This document shows positions 18,332 through 28,037 of a DNA stretch of 64,000 nt, piece by piece. Under the pieces are notes generated by a model that had not been told where the DNA came from, did not search any database, and saw nothing but the letters and a program-made list of their open reading frames with translations. The DNA comes from an uncultured Pseudomonadota bacterium (GTDB taxonomy: Bacteria; Pseudomonadota; Gammaproteobacteria; Comchoanobacterales; Comchoanobacteraceae), in contig CAJVZW010000003.1 of the NCBI GenBank assembly GCA_913020085.1, positions 1-64,000 on the forward strand, given 5' to 3'. Each line of letters opens with the position of its first letter. The first letter of the stretch is position 1. The translations under genes and the position numbers were made by a program.

Positions 18332-20128
18332 ATGACAATTCATTTACTGCCAGAGTCAGTGCAAAACCAAATTGCTGCAGGTGAGGTGGTTGAAAGACCA
18401 AGTTCAGTTTTAAAAGAGCTATTAGATAATGCCCAAGATGCCGGCGCTTCTCATATCGAAATTGAAATTTTATCCGGCGGCACCGAACTGATCCGGGTGA
18501 CAGATAATGGTGCGGGTATACCAGCAGATGAGCTGCCACTAGCAACGCGACGGCACGCAACCAGTAAGATAAAAACGATTTCAGATATTGAAACTGTAGT
18601 AACCATGGGCTTTCGCGGCGAGGCGCTGGCAAGTATTGCGTCTGTATCACGATTTATGATTCAAAGTGCAACGGATGAAAAGCAAATAGGATCTGAGCTT
18701 GTGCTCAATGGGTCTGACCAGGATCCTGAGTTAAATGAGTGTCGTCATCAAAGAGGCACCTCTGTATTTGTTAGAGATTTATTTTTCAATATTCCTGTTC
18801 GAAGAGAGTTTCTCAAAAGTGAGAAAGCAGAGCTTCGCCAAGCAATCGACGTAATAAAAAAGTTTATTATTGTTAATCCCAAGATATGCGTTACTTACAT
18901 TCAGGAAGGAAAAAAACGATGGACTGCAGATGCGGCAGTTGATGAGGCATCATTTCGTGAGCGGATGAAACAATTTATGCCTGAGCATTTTAATGATCTT
19001 GCAATCTATCATGAGTACAAAGAAGATGACTGTTGCATAAGAGGATATCTTGCGCCTGCCGAACTGACACGCTCTCAAGGTGATTATCAGTTTATTTTTG
19101 TAAATACTCGGCCCATTCGTGATCCAAAACTTGCTTTCACAGTCAAAAGAGCATATCAAGATATTATCTACGGGCAACGCCACTCGATGTACATTGTATG
19201 GATTGATCTTAACCCTCGTCATGTGGATGTTAATATTCATCCTCGTAAATCTGAGGTGCGATTCAAATCTCAAACAGCGGTGCACCAGGCGCTATATCGA
19301 TTTGCCAACCAGGCGCTTAGTCAAAAGCCAGCTGCGCGCATCGCCATTTCATCTAATACACCCGTCAATGCAGGATTTAACCTAAGTCCTACCACAGAAT
19401 CAGTGGTAGATAAGCTTGAAATGACTCCCGCTATAAAAACGGCATTTCAATCTTTCCCATCATCAGCAGCAAAACCCTCAGTCATTCCAGTTGCAAGTGA
19501 GGTAAAAGTGGAGGTGCCCACTAAACATGAGGAGCCGGAAGCTCAAGAACAGCCTCTGGGTTTTGCTATCGGGCAACTATTGGGTATTTATATCTTATCT
19601 CAAACCAAAGATGGGCTGATTGTGGTTGATATGCATGCTGCGCATGAGAGAATACTGCTGGAAAAATATAAAAAGCAATACAGTGAAGATGGGATTCGCC
19701 GAATGAATCTTTTAATGCCGATTGCTGTAAAGCTTAATGAGCATGAACTTGGAATATTTGATGAGTTTGCATCTATCATTCGACATATGGGATTTGGTGC
19801 AGTGAGGCAAAAGCAAGAAGTTATACTCTCTCAAGTTCCCATTGAGATTAAGTTAACAGCAGGTGAGCAGGTGTTCCGTGATTTGCTTGCTGATCTTGCG
19901 GCCAAAGGTTCCGCAACAACAATATCAAAGCAGGTTAACGAAATGCTGGCAACAATCTGTTGTCACCGTGCAATTCGAAAAATGCGCATTTTGAGCCTTA
20001 CTGAGATGAATCAACTGCTCAGAGATATTGAACAAACTGATCGATCTGACTACTGTAATCATGGCCGGCCAACTTGGTCTTTAATCCCGCTATCTGATTT
20101 AGATCGATATTTTCATAGAGGTCATTAG
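18332..20128 (+). CDS. mutL: DNA mismatch repair protein MutL, endonuclease type
   Basis: A 598-residue GHKL ATPase that links MutS to strand excision. The N-domain has VKELLDNAQDAGAS, DNGAGI and FRGEAL motifs. The C-domain contains the endonuclease signature DxHA-x2-E-x4-E as DMHAAHERILLE (433-444), ACR-like ICCHRAIRK, and CNHGRP (from Cys575). These mark the latent nuclease of methyl-independent repair, unlike E. coli MutL, which lacks it and uses MutH. The linker (about 340-400) is Ser/Pro/Thr-rich. GGGAGG precedes the ATG, ten bases after the amidase stop. Confidence 0.95.
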   Translation: MTIHLLPESVQNQIAAGEVVERPSSVLKELLDNAQDAGASHIEIEILSGGTELIRVTDNGAGIPADELPLATRRHATSKIKTISDIETVVTMGFRGEALASIASVSRFMIQSATDEKQIGSELVLNGSDQDPELNECRHQRGTSVFVRDLFFNIPVRREFLKSEKAELRQAIDVIKKFIIVNPKICVTYIQEGKKRWTADAAVDEASFRERMKQFMPEHFNDLAIYHEYKEDDCCIRGYLAPAELTRSQGDYQFIFVNTRPIRDPKLAFTVKRAYQDIIYGQRHSMYIVWIDLNPRHVDVNIHPRKSEVRFKSQTAVHQALYRFANQALSQKPAARIAISSNTPVNAGFNLSPTTESVVDKLEMTPAIKTAFQSFPSSAAKPSVIPVASEVKVEVPTKHEEPEAQEQPLGFAIGQLLGIYILSQTKDGLIVVDMHAAHERILLEKYKKQYSEDGIRRMNLLMPIAVKLNEHELGIFDEFASIIRHMGFGAVRQKQEVILSQVPIEIKLTAGEQVFRDLLADLAAKGSATTISKQVNEMLATICCHRAIRKMRILSLTEMNQLLRDIEQTDRSDYCNHGRPTWSLIPLSDLDRYFHRGH

Positions 20129-20133
20129 CAAAC

Positions 20134-20162
20134 TTGTTTTTTACCCCGTTGAAAGGTATTAT
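20134..20162 (+). promoter_or_regulatory. Predicted promoter of gyrA
   Basis: TTGTTT (20134-20139) and TATTAT (20157-20162) are 17 bases apart, giving a leader of about 17 bases before ATG 20186. The leader has only a weak TCTGG as ribosome site. Confidence 0.55.
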
Positions 20163-20185
20163 ATGCAGATAATCTGGTATCTAAA

Positions 20186-22741
20186 ATGAATGATAATCCG
20201 TCTGTATTAAAAGTAAGTGTTGAAGAAGAACTGAAGAAATCCTATCTTGATTACGCAATGAGTGTGATTGTAGGTCGAGCTCTGCCCGATGTTAGAGACG
20301 GACTAAAGCCTGTACAGCGTCGCTGTATCTATGCCATGAATGATCTTAGTAATTATTGGAATCGCCCGTATATGAAGTCAGCGCGGATTGTTGGCCACGT
20401 TACCGGTCGGTATCACCCGCATGGAGACGGCGCTGCATATGATACTATTGTGCGATTAGCACAGCCATTTACAATGCGTTATGAGCTTGTTGACGGTCAA
20501 GGTAACTTTGGTTCTGTTGATGGGGATTCTCCAGCTGCGATGCGTTACACAGAAATCCGAATGCAAAAGTTATCTCATGAGATGATTGGTGATTTGGATA
20601 AAGATACCGTTGATTTCTCCCCAAACTATGATAATTCAACAGAAATACCAGATGTATTTCCTACTAAATTTCCTAACCTTCTTATTAATGGAACAGCCGG
20701 TATTGCTGTAGGTATGGCGACCAATGTGCCGCCACATCATCTAGGTGAGGTGATGGATTCACTGATTTATATGATTGATAACCCCAATGCAACCCTCAGT
20801 GATATAATGGAAATTATTCCCGGGCCTGATTTTCCAACTGGCGGAATTATTAATGGCACCAGCGGTATTCGTGAGGCGTATAAAACAGGTCGCGGGAAAT
20901 TTTACACTCGTGCACGATGTGACATTATTGATATTGGAAACGATCGGCAAGCGATTATTATCAATGAGTTACCATATCAAGTAAATAAGGCAAAGTTGAT
21001 CGAGAAAATTGCCTACCTTGTCAAAGAAAAGCGTGTAACGACGATCAGTGCGATCCGGGATGAATCCGATCGAGATGGAATGCGGGTTGTGATCGAGATA
21101 AAGCGCGGTGAAAGTGCTGAGATTACACTTAATCAGTTATATATTGCGACCCCGATGCAAAATGTATTTGGTATCAACATGGTTGCTCTTGATGGCAATC
21201 AGCCGCGTTGCATGGGTTTATTTGAGGTATTAAAAGCGTTTCTTGATCACCGTCGAGTCGTGGTGCGCCGTCGTACACTATATGAGCTTAGAAAGGCGAT
21301 CGAAAGAGGTCATATCCTAGAGGGACTAGCAGTTGCTGTTAGCCATATGGATCGGTTGATCAGTATTATTAAAAGCGCTGATAATCCTGGGATTGCAAAA
21401 GAAAACCTGATCAAAGAGCCTTGGTCAATAGGCGATATCAGTATTTTAACTGACGCCTCTAAATTATGTCGTCCTGAGGGTCTAGAAATGGACCTTGGAA
21501 TTCGTGAAGATGGCACGTATCGGCTCAGCCCAGAGCAGGCGCAGGCAATTTTAGATATGAGATTACATCGCTTGACTGGCCTTGAAAGAGACAAAATTCT
21601 TGAAGAGTATAAAGGCATACTAGAGCGCATCGAATACTTAAACCACATACTCAGTAGTTATGAGGAATTAATGAGTATCATTCGTGGAGAGTTTGATGAG
21701 ATAAAAACTCAGTTCCAAGATCAGCGCAGAACAGAGATTCTCAATGAATCAATTGAGCTTCAAGATCTTGATATGATCCCCAATGAGCAAGTCTTGGTTA
21801 CCATTTCATCTGAGGGATACATCAAGAGTCAATTGCTAGACGTTTACCAAGCACAAAGACGAGGCGGTAAAGGAAAATCATCGGCAAAAGTAAAAGAAGA
21901 AGATTATGTGCGATATATGTATCTTGCCAACCGACATGACTGCCTATTGTCATTTACTAATAAGGGCCGTCTGTACTGGCTTAACGTTTATGAAATTGCA
22001 CTAAGTTCACGGCAATCTAAAGGAAAGCCACTGGTGAACTTCCTGACGATGCTACCTGAGGAGCAAGTCACTACCATCTTACCAGTGTCTGATTTTACTG
22101 ATCACTCTGAGTTGGTCATGGTTACTGCAATGGGGTATGTTAAAAAAGTGGATGTCAGTGTGTTTGCTAAGCCTCGCTCTAGTGGAATTATTGCATGTGA
22201 CTTAATGGAAGGCGATCAGCTGATTGGTGTCTTTAAAGTTCAAAGTGATGAGGATGTATTACTATTTAGTAGCGCCGGGAAGGTGATTCGCTTTACCCAT
22301 CATGAGATCAGGACAATGGGCCGATCAGCACGTGGTGTTAGGGGAATGAGATTATCCACTGGTCAATCAATCATCTCTGCATTGGTTGCAAACAGTGAGG
22401 CTACGATACTTACAGTGTCCGAAAATGGTTTTGGTAAGCGAACAGAGCTATCTGATATCAGAAAAACAAAACGCTCAGGTCAAGGTGTGACGGCGATGAG
22501 CTTGAATGATAAAACAGGTTTGCTAATCAGGGCAGAAACAGTCAGCTGTGAGGATGACTTGGTATTAATCACAGACATGGGTACTTTAGTACGAACAAGA
22601 GTCAGCGAAATCAGGACAGCAGGTAGGGTTACGCAAGGTGTTAAACTGATTAACTTAAGCGCGGGTGAGAAAGTGATTGATCTTCAGCGTATAGAGGACT
22701 CGGATATGGGTGATAACGAAGATGAAGAATCGGATAGTTAA
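20186..22741 (+). CDS. gyrA: DNA gyrase subunit A
   Basis: An 851-residue breakage-reunion subunit of gyrase, which adds negative supercoils. The active-site tyrosine is Tyr121 in RYTEIRM. The N-terminal winged helix and tower run to about residue 510, and the C-terminal beta-pinwheel follows with the GyrA box QRRGGKG (about 556-562), so it is a true gyrase and not ParC. The quinolone region reads [10 protein letters not shown]: the residue equivalent to E. coli Ser83 is Gly82, and the Asp87 equivalent is Asp86. The acidic C-terminus ends DNEDEESDS. It overlaps serC by 20 bases. Confidence 0.97.
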   Translation: MNDNPSVLKVSVEEELKKSYLDYAMSVIVGRALPDVRDGLKPVQRRCIYAMNDLSNYWNRPYMKSARIVGHVTGRYHPHGDGAAYDTIVRLAQPFTMRYELVDGQGNFGSVDGDSPAAMRYTEIRMQKLSHEMIGDLDKDTVDFSPNYDNSTEIPDVFPTKFPNLLINGTAGIAVGMATNVPPHHLGEVMDSLIYMIDNPNATLSDIMEIIPGPDFPTGGIINGTSGIREAYKTGRGKFYTRARCDIIDIGNDRQAIIINELPYQVNKAKLIEKIAYLVKEKRVTTISAIRDESDRDGMRVVIEIKRGESAEITLNQLYIATPMQNVFGINMVALDGNQPRCMGLFEVLKAFLDHRRVVVRRRTLYELRKAIERGHILEGLAVAVSHMDRLISIIKSADNPGIAKENLIKEPWSIGDISILTDASKLCRPEGLEMDLGIREDGTYRLSPEQAQAILDMRLHRLTGLERDKILEEYKGILERIEYLNHILSSYEELMSIIRGEFDEIKTQFQDQRRTEILNESIELQDLDMIPNEQVLVTISSEGYIKSQLLDVYQAQRRGGKGKSSAKVKEEDYVRYMYLANRHDCLLSFTNKGRLYWLNVYEIALSSRQSKGKPLVNFLTMLPEEQVTTILPVSDFTDHSELVMVTAMGYVKKVDVSVFAKPRSSGIIACDLMEGDQLIGVFKVQSDEDVLLFSSAGKVIRFTHHEIRTMGRSARGVRGMRLSTGQSIISALVANSEATILTVSENGFGKRTELSDIRKTKRSGQGVTAMSLNDKTGLLIRAETVSCEDDLVLITDMGTLVRTRVSEIRTAGRVTQGVKLINLSAGEKVIDLQRIEDSDMGDNEDEESDS

Positions 22742-23696
22742 CTTATCACCAGGGCCATCACCATTAAGCAAACATCTGTGGAATGATTATCTTGAGCGAA
22801 TTGCAATCGGATCAAGCCATTATGATTTGGTTACCCAATCGCATCATAGCAAGCGCTCGCGTGAATTTATTTCTGAGTTAAAAAATAAAGTAGCCCATTC
22901 ATTGGGTTTATCGGATAGCCAGCAGGTATGCTTTTTAGCCAGCTCTGCCCGTGAGAGCTTCTGCCGTATTGATGGATTTATGAATATGCTCTCATACCAA
23001 ATGACTCATCATATAACTGGCTACTGGTCCCGCTGGGCATGTAGTAACTCCCAGTTCAAATCTAATTCATACGATAAAACCTGTTTACACGCTTGCCTTA
23101 ATGAAACGGTAGATGGCGTTTATAGTGAGCCTCCGTCTCATTCTCATCTGGTTGTGGATGCAACCAGTATGCTATTTACCAAAGAGGTTAAAAAAGCGGC
23201 CATTATCTATGCATCAGGTCAGAAAATATTCTCATCCCCTGGATTTAGTATTGTGATCATTGATCAAGAGCTTATCTCACAAAAAGAAACAGGGCGCTAT
23301 AGCGATCAGCTGGGTAATTACATCACCAATGATTCTTGTAATGTTACCCCGCCCATGCATGCAATGGTATTATTAGACACTTTTATTGATTGGCTTGAGT
23401 TTCGAGGTGGGGCCGATTGGCTAAAACAAAGAACCAATTATCGCGCTGCAAATATTTATGATCGTTTATCAGCCAGTGATGCATTGCTGGTTGAGCCATC
23501 AGTTCGGTCTATGACTGCTATTACATTTGATGTTGGTCAGCGTCATGATAAATGGCTGGCATATTTTAATGGCAGAAAAATTAGTGGTATTTTGGGTCAT
23601 AAGCAAAAAGGGGGATTTCGTATTTCTAATTTCCCAGGCTTATCCGAGGAAGATTACGAGTATTTACTTGATTGCCTTGAGAATGTCAATGACTAA
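22722..23696 (+). CDS. serC: Phosphoserine aminotransferase-like protein (divergent SerC)
   Basis: A 324-residue fold-type I PLP enzyme. SerC-like features are [14 protein letters not shown] at the start, WSRWACSN, CLNETVDGV, LVVDATSMLF (PLP Asp) and the Schiff-base Lys168 in ASGQKIF, with a C-terminal GGFRISNFPGLSEED. It would convert 3-phosphohydroxypyruvate to phosphoserine. The sequence is well diverged, and the usual SHRS phosphate-binding motif reads QSHHSKRS. Position between gyrA and cmk is the normal serC place; pheA and aroA, which commonly follow, are missing. ATG 22722 is preferred over GTG 22710, as it matches the family N-terminus. Confidence 0.82.
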   Translation: MKNRIVNLSPGPSPLSKHLWNDYLERIAIGSSHYDLVTQSHHSKRSREFISELKNKVAHSLGLSDSQQVCFLASSARESFCRIDGFMNMLSYQMTHHITGYWSRWACSNSQFKSNSYDKTCLHACLNETVDGVYSEPPSHSHLVVDATSMLFTKEVKKAAIIYASGQKIFSSPGFSIVIIDQELISQKETGRYSDQLGNYITNDSCNVTPPMHAMVLLDTFIDWLEFRGGADWLKQRTNYRAANIYDRLSASDALLVEPSVRSMTAITFDVGQRHDKWLAYFNGRKISGILGHKQKGGFRISNFPGLSEEDYEYLLDCLENVND

Positions 23697-24309
23697 TAAG
23701 ATAGTTGCGATTGATGGAGTAGGTGGTGCAGGCAAGACAACCATCGCTTTTTTGTTGGCTAAACTCCTTGGTTTTCGGTTTTTGCCCAGTGGATTTCTTT
23801 ACCGATTTGTGGCGCTGCAAGATCTTAATAGTAAGCCCTACCATGAGTCGATGGAATTAATCCATCATATTGAGTTTCCAAGTACTGGTGATTTGAGGGT
23901 TGTGCTCAATAATAAAGACATTACCAAAGAATTGCAGGATGAGAAAGTTGGAATGCATGCATCTAAAAAAATAGCAGTCGATGCAAAGATAAGAGAAGAC
24001 TTAACATTATTTCAGCGGACTTATGGCCAATCTGGTAATCTCGTTTGTGAGGGCAGAGATATAGCCAGTGTTGTTTTTCCTGAGTGTGACCTTGCTATTT
24101 ACTTGACTGCAACCTTAAAAGAGCGAGAGGCGAGACGTCAACTTCAAACACAGGGCATAATCAATGAAAGCCTGGAACAACGGGATAGTCAGGATATGAA
24201 TCGCCAAATTGCTCCGTTATCTATTCATCCGCGATCTCATATTATTGATACTTCTGGGGCAAATATCCCTCAAGTGCTTGATTACATACAATCACTCCTC
24301 GATAACTAA
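23689..24309 (+). CDS. cmk: Cytidylate kinase
   Basis: A 206-residue NMP kinase for CMP and dCMP. The P-loop reads GVGGAGKTT (about 9-17) rather than the usual GPSGSGKGT; the substrate motif is seen in FLPSGFLYRFVAL, and GRDIASVVFPECDLAIYLTA is the family signature, followed by the lid arginines in KEREARRQLQ. A second in-frame ATG six bases upstream (23683) is equally possible. It overlaps serC by eight bases. The C-terminus is slightly shorter than E. coli (227). cmk-rpsA order is standard. Confidence 0.93.
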   Translation: MTNKIVAIDGVGGAGKTTIAFLLAKLLGFRFLPSGFLYRFVALQDLNSKPYHESMELIHHIEFPSTGDLRVVLNNKDITKELQDEKVGMHASKKIAVDAKIREDLTLFQRTYGQSGNLVCEGRDIASVVFPECDLAIYLTATLKEREARRQLQTQGIINESLEQRDSQDMNRQIAPLSIHPRSHIIDTSGANIPQVLDYIQSLLDN

Positions 24310-24322
24310 TATATTGTTTCGG

Positions 24323-24351
24323 TTGATAATTTCATCTTTTACATTTATAAT
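24323..24351 (+). promoter_or_regulatory. Near-consensus promoter of rpsA
   Basis: TTGATA (24323-24328) and a perfect TATAAT (24346-24351) are 17 bases apart. The transcript has a leader of about 40 bases before ATG 24399, containing AACAGACAGACATT and no Shine-Dalgarno sequence. Confidence 0.8.
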
Positions 24352-24398
24352 CTAGCAACTGGACGGCTGGGCCGAATATTAACTAACAGACAGACATT

Positions 24399-26078
24399 AT
24401 GACACAAACTAATGATATATCATTCGCTACTTTAATGAGCGAAGCAAACGACAAACAAAGCTATAAAGCAAACTCAATAATCACCGGAAAAGTTATCGCA
24501 ATAGACCCTGAACAAGGCATCGCTTTAATTGATGCGGGACTAAAATCTGAAGGCATTGTTCCGCTAGATGAATTTAAAACAAAAGACGGCGAGATGGGCG
24601 TCAGCGAGGGTGAAGTCGTTGAACTGATGTTAGTAACAGCTGACAATGGATATGGCGAGACATGTGTATCCAGAGAAAAGGCAGTCCGTGAGCAAGTATG
24701 GGAAACACTAGACCATGCGCATGAGAATGCAGAGAATGTTATTGGTCATATTACAGACCGTGTTAAGGGTGGCTTTACGGTTGACCTTAGTGGAGTAAGA
24801 GCCTTTTTACCTGGTTCTCAAGTTGATCTCAAGCCAGTTAAAGAGATGGAAGGTATTAATGGCGAAGCATTGGAGTTCCGTGTTGTCAAGATGGACCGCA
24901 AGCGTAATAATGTTGTGGTTTCACGCCGAGCTGTAATTGAAGGTGAAGGCAGTGAAGAGAGACAAAAGGTTCTTGATTCACTGGAAGAAGGTGCAGAAGT
25001 TAGAGGAGTTATTAAAAATCTTACTCATTATGGCGCCTTTATCGACTTGGGCGGAATTGATGGTTTGCTTCATATCACCGACATGTCATGGAAGCGTCTT
25101 AAGCATCCAAGTGACTTACTTAATGTGGGCGATGAGATAACAGTTAAAGTCCTTAGCTATGATAAAGAGAAGCCTCGTGTATCACTGGGCCTGAAGCAGC
25201 TTAGCGGTGATCCATGGTATGATATTATTCAAGCGCACCCTGTGGGCTCTCGACTGTTTGGCCGCGTGACAAACATCGAAGAGTACGGCTGCTTTATTGA
25301 AATCAAAGAGGGCATTGAGGGATTAGTTCATATGTCTGAAATGGACTGGACTAATAAAAATATTCACCCAAGTAAGATTGTAGAAATTGACCAAGAAATT
25401 GAAGTTATGGTTCTTGATATTGACGATTCAAGAAGAAGAATTTCTTTGGGTGTGAAACAATGTATGCCTAACCCATGGAAAGAGTTTGAATCAAATCACG
25501 AGGTTGGACAGATTATCGAAGGCAGTGTTAAGTCATTGACTGACTTCGGTCTATTTATTGGGCTAGAGGGCAACATTGATGGACTGGTTCACCTTACTGA
25601 TATTTCCTGGACTTTACCTGGAGAAAAAGCCATTCGTGACTTCAAGAAAGGTGCTAATGTTAAAGCGGCTATTATTGCGATTGATTCAGAGCGTGAGAGG
25701 ATTTCATTAAGTATAAGACAACTTGAGAATGATCCTTATGAGGAGTTTATCTCACAGCACCCATTTGGTAGTGAAATCGAAGCACAAATTGATAGCTTTG
25801 ATAGCAAGAGAGTAATATTTGCATTGCCACAAGGTCTTTATGGTTCACTTAAACGCACTGATCTGAAAGAGGAAAATATCGAAGAGGGTCAGAAGTTCAA
25901 TCTCTTTGTCAGTAATAGTGAGAGAAAGAATCATTATGTCCCATTATCAACAACCCCAACATCTCGTGCTAAATCGATGTCATCCAAAAGTGGTGATCAA
26001 GGATTTAAAGATGATATAGCGCCTGCTACATTGGGTGATTTGATGAAGGATCAAATCAAACGGACTGAGGAAGAGTAA
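24399..26078 (+). CDS. rpsA: 30S ribosomal protein bS1
   Basis: A full-length 559-residue S1 (E. coli 557) with six OB-fold S1 repeats from about residue 22 to 530; repeat signatures such as VKNLTHYGAFIDLGGIDGLLHITDMSW and VTNIEEYGCFIEIKEGIEGLVHMSEMDW recur. It binds mRNA leaders and helps start translation, especially on structured or weak-SD messages. No SD precedes its own ATG, as in E. coli rpsA, where S1 represses itself; similar control is likely. In this gene order ihfB usually follows but is absent here; lapB comes next. Confidence 0.97.
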   Translation: MTQTNDISFATLMSEANDKQSYKANSIITGKVIAIDPEQGIALIDAGLKSEGIVPLDEFKTKDGEMGVSEGEVVELMLVTADNGYGETCVSREKAVREQVWETLDHAHENAENVIGHITDRVKGGFTVDLSGVRAFLPGSQVDLKPVKEMEGINGEALEFRVVKMDRKRNNVVVSRRAVIEGEGSEERQKVLDSLEEGAEVRGVIKNLTHYGAFIDLGGIDGLLHITDMSWKRLKHPSDLLNVGDEITVKVLSYDKEKPRVSLGLKQLSGDPWYDIIQAHPVGSRLFGRVTNIEEYGCFIEIKEGIEGLVHMSEMDWTNKNIHPSKIVEIDQEIEVMVLDIDDSRRRISLGVKQCMPNPWKEFESNHEVGQIIEGSVKSLTDFGLFIGLEGNIDGLVHLTDISWTLPGEKAIRDFKKGANVKAAIIAIDSERERISLSIRQLENDPYEEFISQHPFGSEIEAQIDSFDSKRVIFALPQGLYGSLKRTDLKEENIEEGQKFNLFVSNSERKNHYVPLSTTPTSRAKSMSSKSGDQGFKDDIAPATLGDLMKDQIKRTEEE

Positions 26079-26104
26079 TTTATTACTCTCCCTTGCTGAA
26101 GGGG
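26072..26104 (+). promoter_or_regulatory. Tandem hairpins over the rpsA stop and lapB ribosome site
   Basis: AGAGTAAT/ATTACTCT (26072-26089, 2-base loop, so pairing at the tip would open) covers the rpsA stop codon. CCCTT-GCTG-AAGGG (26090-26103) then pairs the AAGGGG that serves as the lapB ribosome site, 10 bases before ATG 26115. No T-run follows, so it is not an intrinsic terminator. Ribosomes ending rpsA could melt the pair and couple lapB to rpsA; this is an inference from sequence alone. Confidence 0.5.
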
Positions 26105-26114
26105 AACTATAGCG

Positions 26115-27050
26115 ATGATCTGGGTGCTTTTTGCGCTATTTGGCATTTATTTTATCTATGCATATAGAAAATACGCTCATGTTTTCCCTCAGCTTAGTAT
26201 TAGGCGCATTCAATATAAACTTAACCGCATGTATCGTGCAGCATCCCGTACCGAAACACCAGAGCAAACCACGGCGATGGTCGAGTATTATCTTAAGAAG
26301 GGGATGTACTTTAAAGCAAATGAGCATCTAAAGCAGATTATATCTCAGTATCCAGAAGCAAGAGAGGACGTTTTTTATTATCTTGGTGTGATCTATGAAA
26401 AGTCTCATTTGTATGATGAGGCGAAACTCTATTTTCGTAGGGCACTGGTACGAAGTAAAGACTCTAAAGCTCGTTTTCGTCTTTGTTGTTTGCTTGTTCG
26501 GCAAAATAACTGGGATGAGGTTTATCATGTTGCAAAGCATTCTTTAACTGATAGAAAGTTACAACTAATGTATTTCCATGCGTGTTTAAATCGTGATGGT
26601 GAAGTTGGCTCATTGCTTGATAGTATTTTTAATTTTCATCCGATGCATCCACGTTTTAAAAGCCATAATCTCAAGGCCAGTATTCAGCATTGGCCCATTC
26701 AGGTTTCTGCTACCAATGAAGTTTCTGATGATCTGGTTGCGCATTTGTGTGAAAAACCCTCGGTTTATCGCATCAAGCAGCTACTTTCATATATTAATAG
26801 TGAACCTGCTTTATTGTATGGCCATTTAAAAGGCACAGATATTCCATGGCTTGTTGCTGATTCAGTCAATGAGCTGATTAAATGTGCGGGTATTTTATCT
26901 GGATTACTTGCTGCTGAGGATCCCCTGGTTTGTTCTTGTTGTGGCGCAACGGTTGAGATGTATCAGCCGGTTTGTGTTCGATGTGGAGCGGTTGATTGCT
27001 GGGAGGAAAGAGCCATTGTTGGAAATCATTTAGTGAAGGAATTGATGTGA
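26115..27050 (+). CDS. lapB: LapB-like TPR protein with zinc ribbon
   Basis: A 311-residue protein with an N-terminal membrane anchor (about 2-20), TPR-type helical repeats (about 45-260) and a C-terminal rubredoxin-like knot: CSCC (273-276) and CVRC (287-290). This is the LapB (YciM) layout. LapB brings LpxC to FtsH for degradation and so sets lipopolysaccharide output. It is about 80 residues shorter than the E. coli protein (389), mostly in the TPR region. Place after rpsA, where lapA-lapB normally follow, supports the call; no lapA is seen. Confidence 0.82.
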   Translation: MIWVLFALFGIYFIYAYRKYAHVFPQLSIRRIQYKLNRMYRAASRTETPEQTTAMVEYYLKKGMYFKANEHLKQIISQYPEAREDVFYYLGVIYEKSHLYDEAKLYFRRALVRSKDSKARFRLCCLLVRQNNWDEVYHVAKHSLTDRKLQLMYFHACLNRDGEVGSLLDSIFNFHPMHPRFKSHNLKASIQHWPIQVSATNEVSDDLVAHLCEKPSVYRIKQLLSYINSEPALLYGHLKGTDIPWLVADSVNELIKCAGILSGLLAAEDPLVCSCCGATVEMYQPVCVRCGAVDCWEERAIVGNHLVKELM

Positions 27051-28000
27051 AGTATGCTTTTTATATTTTTGGTTATGGTGCAATGGGTGCGGCCATGTCA
27101 CATCATCTTTACCTGAATGGTCACAGTGTGGTTGTGTATCCTTCACCATATGATAACAAGGATAATATTCCCTCACGATTACTCTCACCCATTGATCCTA
27201 ACGTGGAAAATTTACCAGTACTGGTGGTCGCAACTAGTCGTAGTGGTGTTAATTGGGCCATTCAGATGATTAAGCAGGATTTTGATACTAAGCCATTATA
27301 TTGCCTGATTCTAACAAAGGGTTTAATTCCAACAGATAACAATTTGTTCACTGTCTCGCAGTATATGCAGCAACATATTAACTGTCAGTCTTATTTTGCA
27401 ATCAGTGGACCATGTATCGCTAATGAAATGCTGCAAGGAGAGCCAACCAGTGTTGTACTGTCTGGATCTCACTATGAAAATACAATGTCACTTGCTTCAT
27501 TAATCTCCTCTGGTCATTATAAAATTAATACATCAACAGATATCGACGGATCCCAGTGGGCTGCTGCTTTGAAAAATATTTATTCAATTCTTATTATGGC
27601 AACTTCCGCGCATACCTTTAATACCCAGGAGAATTTTAATGCTGCGTTATTTACAGCCATTCATAAAGAATTATCCCAAATACTTGAGTGTATAGGAGGC
27701 AGTGCCCTGACTGCATTTGGTGAATCGGGGCTGGGGGATATTTGGGTGACTTGTCGTAAAGGTAGAAATGGCCAGTTTGGTCACCAGTGGGGAGGATCCT
27801 CTTACACCGCTGGACAAATAAAAAAGCTATTTTTCCCAACTACGACAGTAGAGGGTTATCAGCTCGCTTCTGCAATTGCAAAATCATGGCTTAACCAAAC
27901 ACAATTCAGTCAGTTTAAGATTATCACTCAGACCATACATGCGATGGTCAATGATCATACATTTGATACTTTATATCAATCGCTACAGTCAAAAATATAA
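27047..28000 (+). CDS. gpsA: Glycerol-3-phosphate dehydrogenase (NAD(P)+)
   Basis: A 317-residue GpsA, which makes sn-glycerol-3-phosphate for phospholipids. The Rossmann motif GYGAMGAAMSHHL replaces GAGSWGTALA, and the conserved LTKGL, SGPCIANEM, ALKNIYSI (catalytic Lys) and GESGLGDIWVTC with RNGQFG follow. The GTG start at 27047 shares GTGA with the lapB stop; the longer frame from 26996 lies inside lapB. The dinucleotide loop is degenerate but the catalytic residues are kept. Confidence 0.9.
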   Translation: MKYAFYIFGYGAMGAAMSHHLYLNGHSVVVYPSPYDNKDNIPSRLLSPIDPNVENLPVLVVATSRSGVNWAIQMIKQDFDTKPLYCLILTKGLIPTDNNLFTVSQYMQQHINCQSYFAISGPCIANEMLQGEPTSVVLSGSHYENTMSLASLISSGHYKINTSTDIDGSQWAAALKNIYSILIMATSAHTFNTQENFNAALFTAIHKELSQILECIGGSALTAFGESGLGDIWVTCRKGRNGQFGHQWGGSSYTAGQIKKLFFPTTTVEGYQLASAIAKSWLNQTQFSQFKIITQTIHAMVNDHTFDTLYQSLQSKI

Positions 28001-28007
28001 TTTTCAC

Positions 28008-28037
28008 TTTACTTGTTCTCATTTTGTACTCTATAAT
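28008..28037 (+). promoter_or_regulatory. Predicted lexA promoter
   Basis: TTTACT (28008-28013) and a perfect TATAAT (28032-28037) are 18 bases apart, upstream of lexA. The palindrome at 28028-28045 overlaps the -10 box. Confidence 0.6.

Noticed and set aside
18330-18650. A 106-codon minus-strand frame opposite mutL
   Set aside because: It is antisense to conserved MutL motifs, with no ribosome site.
26072-26089. AGAGT-N8-ACTCT as a second LexA-type site
   Set aside because: The half sites are in the opposite order to the lexA operator and it covers the rpsA stop codon, so it is better read as a hairpin.
26072-26104. Intrinsic terminator after rpsA
   Set aside because: No T-run follows either stem, and lapB begins right after it.
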